The notes under the pieces were generated by a model. The model searched no databases. It had not been told where the DNA came from and saw only the letters and a list, made by a program, of their open reading frames with translations. Both the position numbers and the translations under genes were made by a program. Below are positions 61,533 to 64,000 of a stretch of 64,000 bases of DNA, in pieces; positions within the stretch are counted from its first letter, which is position 1, and each line of letters starts with the position of its first letter. The DNA is from Leptodontidium sp. MPI-SDFR-AT-0119 (taxonomy: Eukaryota > Ascomycota > Leotiomycetes > Helotiales > Leptodontidiaceae), in assembly GCA_020726505.1 (NCBI GenBank), contig JAHLEZ010000004.1, positions 1,426,001 through 1,490,000 on the forward strand, read 5' to 3'.

Positions 61533-62198
61533 ATGGCTCCCAAAAAACGTGTCAACGCAGTTGTGTCAGTCGAAGTTGATTCGTCTATCTACTTCTGGCG
61601 AGAGTACGGCTCTCCATACAGCTATCTCTCGCAATGGTACCCATCTCCCTTCACTGTGCCCAGCTCAGGGATCACTTACAGAACCGCCGAGCAATACATG
61701 ATGCACCAAAAAGCCATCCTCTTCTCAGACACTGAAGTCGCTGTCAAGATTCTCGCTTCCACTTCTCCTTTGGAGCAGAAGTCTCTTGGGCGTCAAGTTA
61801 GTAACTTTGATGATGCTGTGTGGAAGGAGAATAGGGAGCGGATCGTTGAAGAGGCTAGCTATTGGAAGTTTAAGGTGGGCACTGATGAGGGGGTGTTGAA
61901 GGGGGAAGGTGTGAGCTTGAAGGATAGGCTTTTGGGGACTGGGGAGAGGGAGGTGGTGGAAGCTAGTCCCAGGGACAGGATCTGGGGAGTTGGGTTTGGA
62001 GAGAAAAATGCTGGGAAGAGGAGGATGGGTTGGGGATTGAATCTCTTGGGGAAGGCGTTGATGGATGCCAGGAAGAAATTGAGAGAGGAAGATACTGAGA
62101 CAGAGGTGGTGCCTGACGAAGTAAAGGAGAAAGTAGAGGAGGTGGAGCGGGCTCATGATGGTGAACGGGAGACCAAACGACGGAAGTGTAAACAATGA
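61533..62198 (+). CDS. NADAR-domain protein (YbiA-like)
   Basis: Member of the NADAR family (NAD- and ADP-ribose-associated; bacterial YbiA and riboflavin-pathway N-glycosidases). Intron-less, 221 residues. The domain covers about residues 18-180: IYFWREYGSPYSYLSQWYPS, TYRTAEQYMMHQKAILFSD, WKENRERIVEEASYWKF, then RIWGVGFGEKNAGKRRMGWG and NLLGKALMDARKKLRE. The Gly/Glu/Trp pattern (SxWYPS, AEQYMM, WGxG, LLGKALM) is that of the family. The C-terminal 40 residues are acidic then basic (ETKRRKCKQ), possibly a nuclear signal. ATG 61533 (aatcATGGC) was preferred over the longest open frame at 61290. Substrate is unknown. Confidence 0.92.
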   Translation: MAPKKRVNAVVSVEVDSSIYFWREYGSPYSYLSQWYPSPFTVPSSGITYRTAEQYMMHQKAILFSDTEVAVKILASTSPLEQKSLGRQVSNFDDAVWKENRERIVEEASYWKFKVGTDEGVLKGEGVSLKDRLLGTGEREVVEASPRDRIWGVGFGEKNAGKRRMGWGLNLLGKALMDARKKLREEDTETEVVPDEVKEKVEEVERAHDGERETKRRKCKQ

Positions 62199-62788
62199 AA
62201 GTCCTCTGGTAGAAAGAGGACAACTGGCTCGCCCCAGGAAATGCCTCGTCGTAGTTATAGATACTAGCTCTGGCGATTTCATTGCCCTAGATGTAAATTC
62301 GATGGTTGGCAAGATACCTACGGTATTTCGCTTCCGTCAGATTGGATACTAGAACTTTTTGTCGCTCTGGCAATTTAGCAGAAGAATGCAACTTCAAGTC
62401 ACTAGCGACTTAATCATAAAGACTAGAATTGTAATGTTTGAATTTTCTATCAACCATTATCACAAACCACATGCCATCGAATGAATGCCTTTTCGTCCAC
62501 TGAAGATTTCTTCGTCCCCATATTCTATTAGTTCGAAATGCCTTTGAAAAAGAGGCACAACAACCAACCATTGCTGCCACAAATCAACGCAAAAGATACG
62601 GAAGTCATTCTCGCCCCGTCGCAGAACAACGCAGGCAATGGTCGTAGGAAAGAAGATCGACCATACGCAAGTGCGAAGCAGGACCAGCGTAACCATGAGT
62701 CATAGTAGCCATCAACCCAACCGTCGGATCACACCCTCCCAATCTGAATTTGACGTTCAAGGGATTGCCATGAAGCCGGTGTATTGGT
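62199..62788. other. Convergent intergenic region
   Basis: 3' regions of the NADAR gene and TFIIB. Nothing recognised. Confidence 0.5.
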
Positions 62789-64000
62789 TCAGGAAATTGC
62801 GGGCAAATTTTCCATCTTTCCTTTGCCATTGGCAATCCATTCAGGCTCGATGAGTCTCTCTCGCTCCTGATACAGATACTTGTATGCAGTTCGGATCGTA
62901 CCATCACTGACACCGGCGACTGCAGAAATCTCTTTCGGGGTCTTCGGTCTGCCAAGAAGGTAGGATGCCATGTAGATGCAGGCAGCGGCAACGGAGAGAG
63001 GGGAACGACCGGCGAGATCACCGACGGTAGACATCTTCTCAGCGAGGCCTTGCGAGACCTTAACGAACGACTGGCGCGAAAGACCAAGTTGACTGCAGTA
63101 TCGGACGCAGAGTTCAGACGCGTTGGTAGAGCTAGTAGTCTGGTATGTGTCTGTGGACGGAAGCAGACCTTTACATGGGTTGTTAATATGAAGCAAAATG
63201 AGAGTAGCAATCGCAAGCAACTTACCATTCTGAGCAGCCTTTGCCTTGTCCTCACTGTCGTTGGCGAAGAACTTCTCGAGAACTTTGAAAGTTCGACCAA
63301 TATCTTTCTTCGAGACTTTGGTCAAGGCGTAGATCTCTCGGAAGGTTCGGGGGACACCGCACTGGCGGCAGGCAATGAAGATACATCCGGCAATGATTGC
63401 TTCTTGCGACTTGCCCTTGAAAGCCTTTGCGTCATCAACCAACTTGAAGAGGTGCTTGGCTGTATCGGAGACATTCTTGGGGATATTAACAGCGTCGCAG
63501 TGGGCACCGATCTCCTTGTAGGCTGCGAGGAGACCCTTGGTAGCCTTATCGTTGGAAGACTTGTTTTGGGTTCTCATGAGGTCACGACTGCGCGCGTTGC
63601 CATCTTGGAAGGAGATGGTGGTGGTGAGTTGAGATCCGTTGAGGAGGGGGTTTGCGCCATCCCCAACACGAGAAGGATCATCATTGCCTTGGTCATCGTT
63701 CGCAAAGGTACGCCACTCAGATCGAGTGTCGACGATACGATCACCAAGGACCAGTCCGCAAGAACCGCAAACCATATCGCCAGAAGAAAATTCTTCGACG
63801 AGATTAGGTGGAACCTCCTTGCAGTCCTTGCAGATCATGGTCATGTTCAGGTTCTCGCTCCATTCTCCAGCGGCGGAGGGCTTCTCAGGAGGGGCCATCA
63901 TCTTGGGTTTGTACGGCTTGGGCCGGTAGATGTTGTCAAGTTCGTTAAAGACCAGGCGCTTGCTGCGCTTGCGACGGACCTGCTTTCTCTTGCGCGATAT
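62789..64000 (-). CDS. sua7: Transcription initiation factor TFIIB (5' end may run off the window)
   Basis: General factor that bridges TBP and RNA polymerase II. Coding parts are 63226..64000 (frame open to the edge) and 62789..63168, with a 57-nt intron joining KAKAAQNG to LLPSTDTYQTT. The zinc ribbon is MICKDCKEVPPNLVEEFSSG, DMVCGSCGLVLGDRIVDTRS (B-reader and linker). First cyclin fold: GLLAAYKEIGAHCDAVNIPK, EAIIAGCIFIACRQCGVPRT. Second: ELCVRYCSQLGLSRQSFVKV, SVAAACIYMASYLLGRPKTP. The first ATG in the window is at 63901 (MMAPPEKPSAAGEW). Upstream the same frame encodes a basic segment (RRKRSKRLVFNELDNIYRPK) with strong coding third-base bias, so the real start may lie beyond 64000. From 63901 the product would be 351 residues. 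Confidence 0.93.
   Translation of the reverse strand: MSRKRKQVRRKRSKRLVFNELDNIYRPKPYKPKMMAPPEKPSAAGEWSENLNMTMICKDCKEVPPNLVEEFSSGDMVCGSCGLVLGDRIVDTRSEWRTFANDDQGNDDPSRVGDGANPLLNGSQLTTTISFQDGNARSRDLMRTQNKSSNDKATKGLLAAYKEIGAHCDAVNIPKNVSDTAKHLFKLVDDAKAFKGKSQEAIIAGCIFIACRQCGVPRTFREIYALTKVSKKDIGRTFKVLEKFFANDSEDKAKAAQNGKLLAIATLILLHINNPCKGLLPSTDTYQTTSSTNASELCVRYCSQLGLSRQSFVKVSQGLAEKMSTVGDLAGRSPLSVAAACIYMASYLLGRPKTPKEISAVAGVSDGTIRTAYKYLYQERERLIEPEWIANGKGKMENLPAIS

Overview
The window is nuclear DNA from a filamentous ascomycete (Pezizomycotina). The evidence is dense intron-bearing genes on both strands, introns of about 45-80 nt with GT..AG ends and CTAAC/CTGAC-like branch sites, and homologues typical of this group (Cot1/Cbk1 kinase, a UPF0643-type protein, a LIM protein, a fungal monocarboxylate-type transporter, a caspase-like/NACHT protein). 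A leotiomycete-like origin is only a guess. Most genes are split, so the models below were assembled by joining exons in frame; exon coordinates are in each entry.

Layout. 0-10.5 kb: start of phosphoglucomutase (cut by the left edge), oligoribonuclease, a four-exon small unknown gene, an MDR-family oxidoreductase, S-adenosylhomocysteinase, eIF3 subunit h and a Cid2-family protein. 10.5-16 kb: a mitochondrial carrier gene that looks frameshifted, a gene-poor 2.1 kb stretch, and a UPF0643-like gene. 16-38 kb: dense housekeeping genes (NatA auxiliary subunit, Tim54, Cot1/Cbk1 kinase, SF3a subunit 2, tubulin cofactor E, CCCH and C2H2 zinc-finger proteins, aldo-keto reductase, a small membrane protein, Nar1, a SUZ-domain protein). 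38-46.5 kb: a small unknown gene, a hemerythrin-domain protein, an MFS transporter and a three-LIM protein.

47-58 kb is different and is the most interesting part. A Rad5/HLTF-like SNF2 helicase gene on the minus strand is dead: the motif I lysine is lost, it has an in-frame stop and a homopolymer frameshift, and a 2.45-kb TA-flanked terminal-inverted-repeat transposon sits just downstream of helicase motif VI. Removing the transposon plus one TA restores the helicase frame exactly. The transposase is one uninterrupted 681-codon frame carrying nine internal stops, seven of them TAG, and an Asn in place of the third catalytic Asp; this fits repeat-induced point mutation (RIP). Head-to-head with the helicase lies a decayed gene for a large NLR-like protein: a metacaspase-like His/Cys domain, a helical region, a NACHT NTPase and a C-terminal zinc-finger module, broken by stops at expected Trp positions and by frame changes.

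58-64 kb returns to ordinary genes: a stand-alone peroxisomal hydratase-2 ending in SKL, a NADAR-domain protein, and TFIIB, whose frame stays open to the right edge. No rRNA, tRNA or CRISPR array was recognised.
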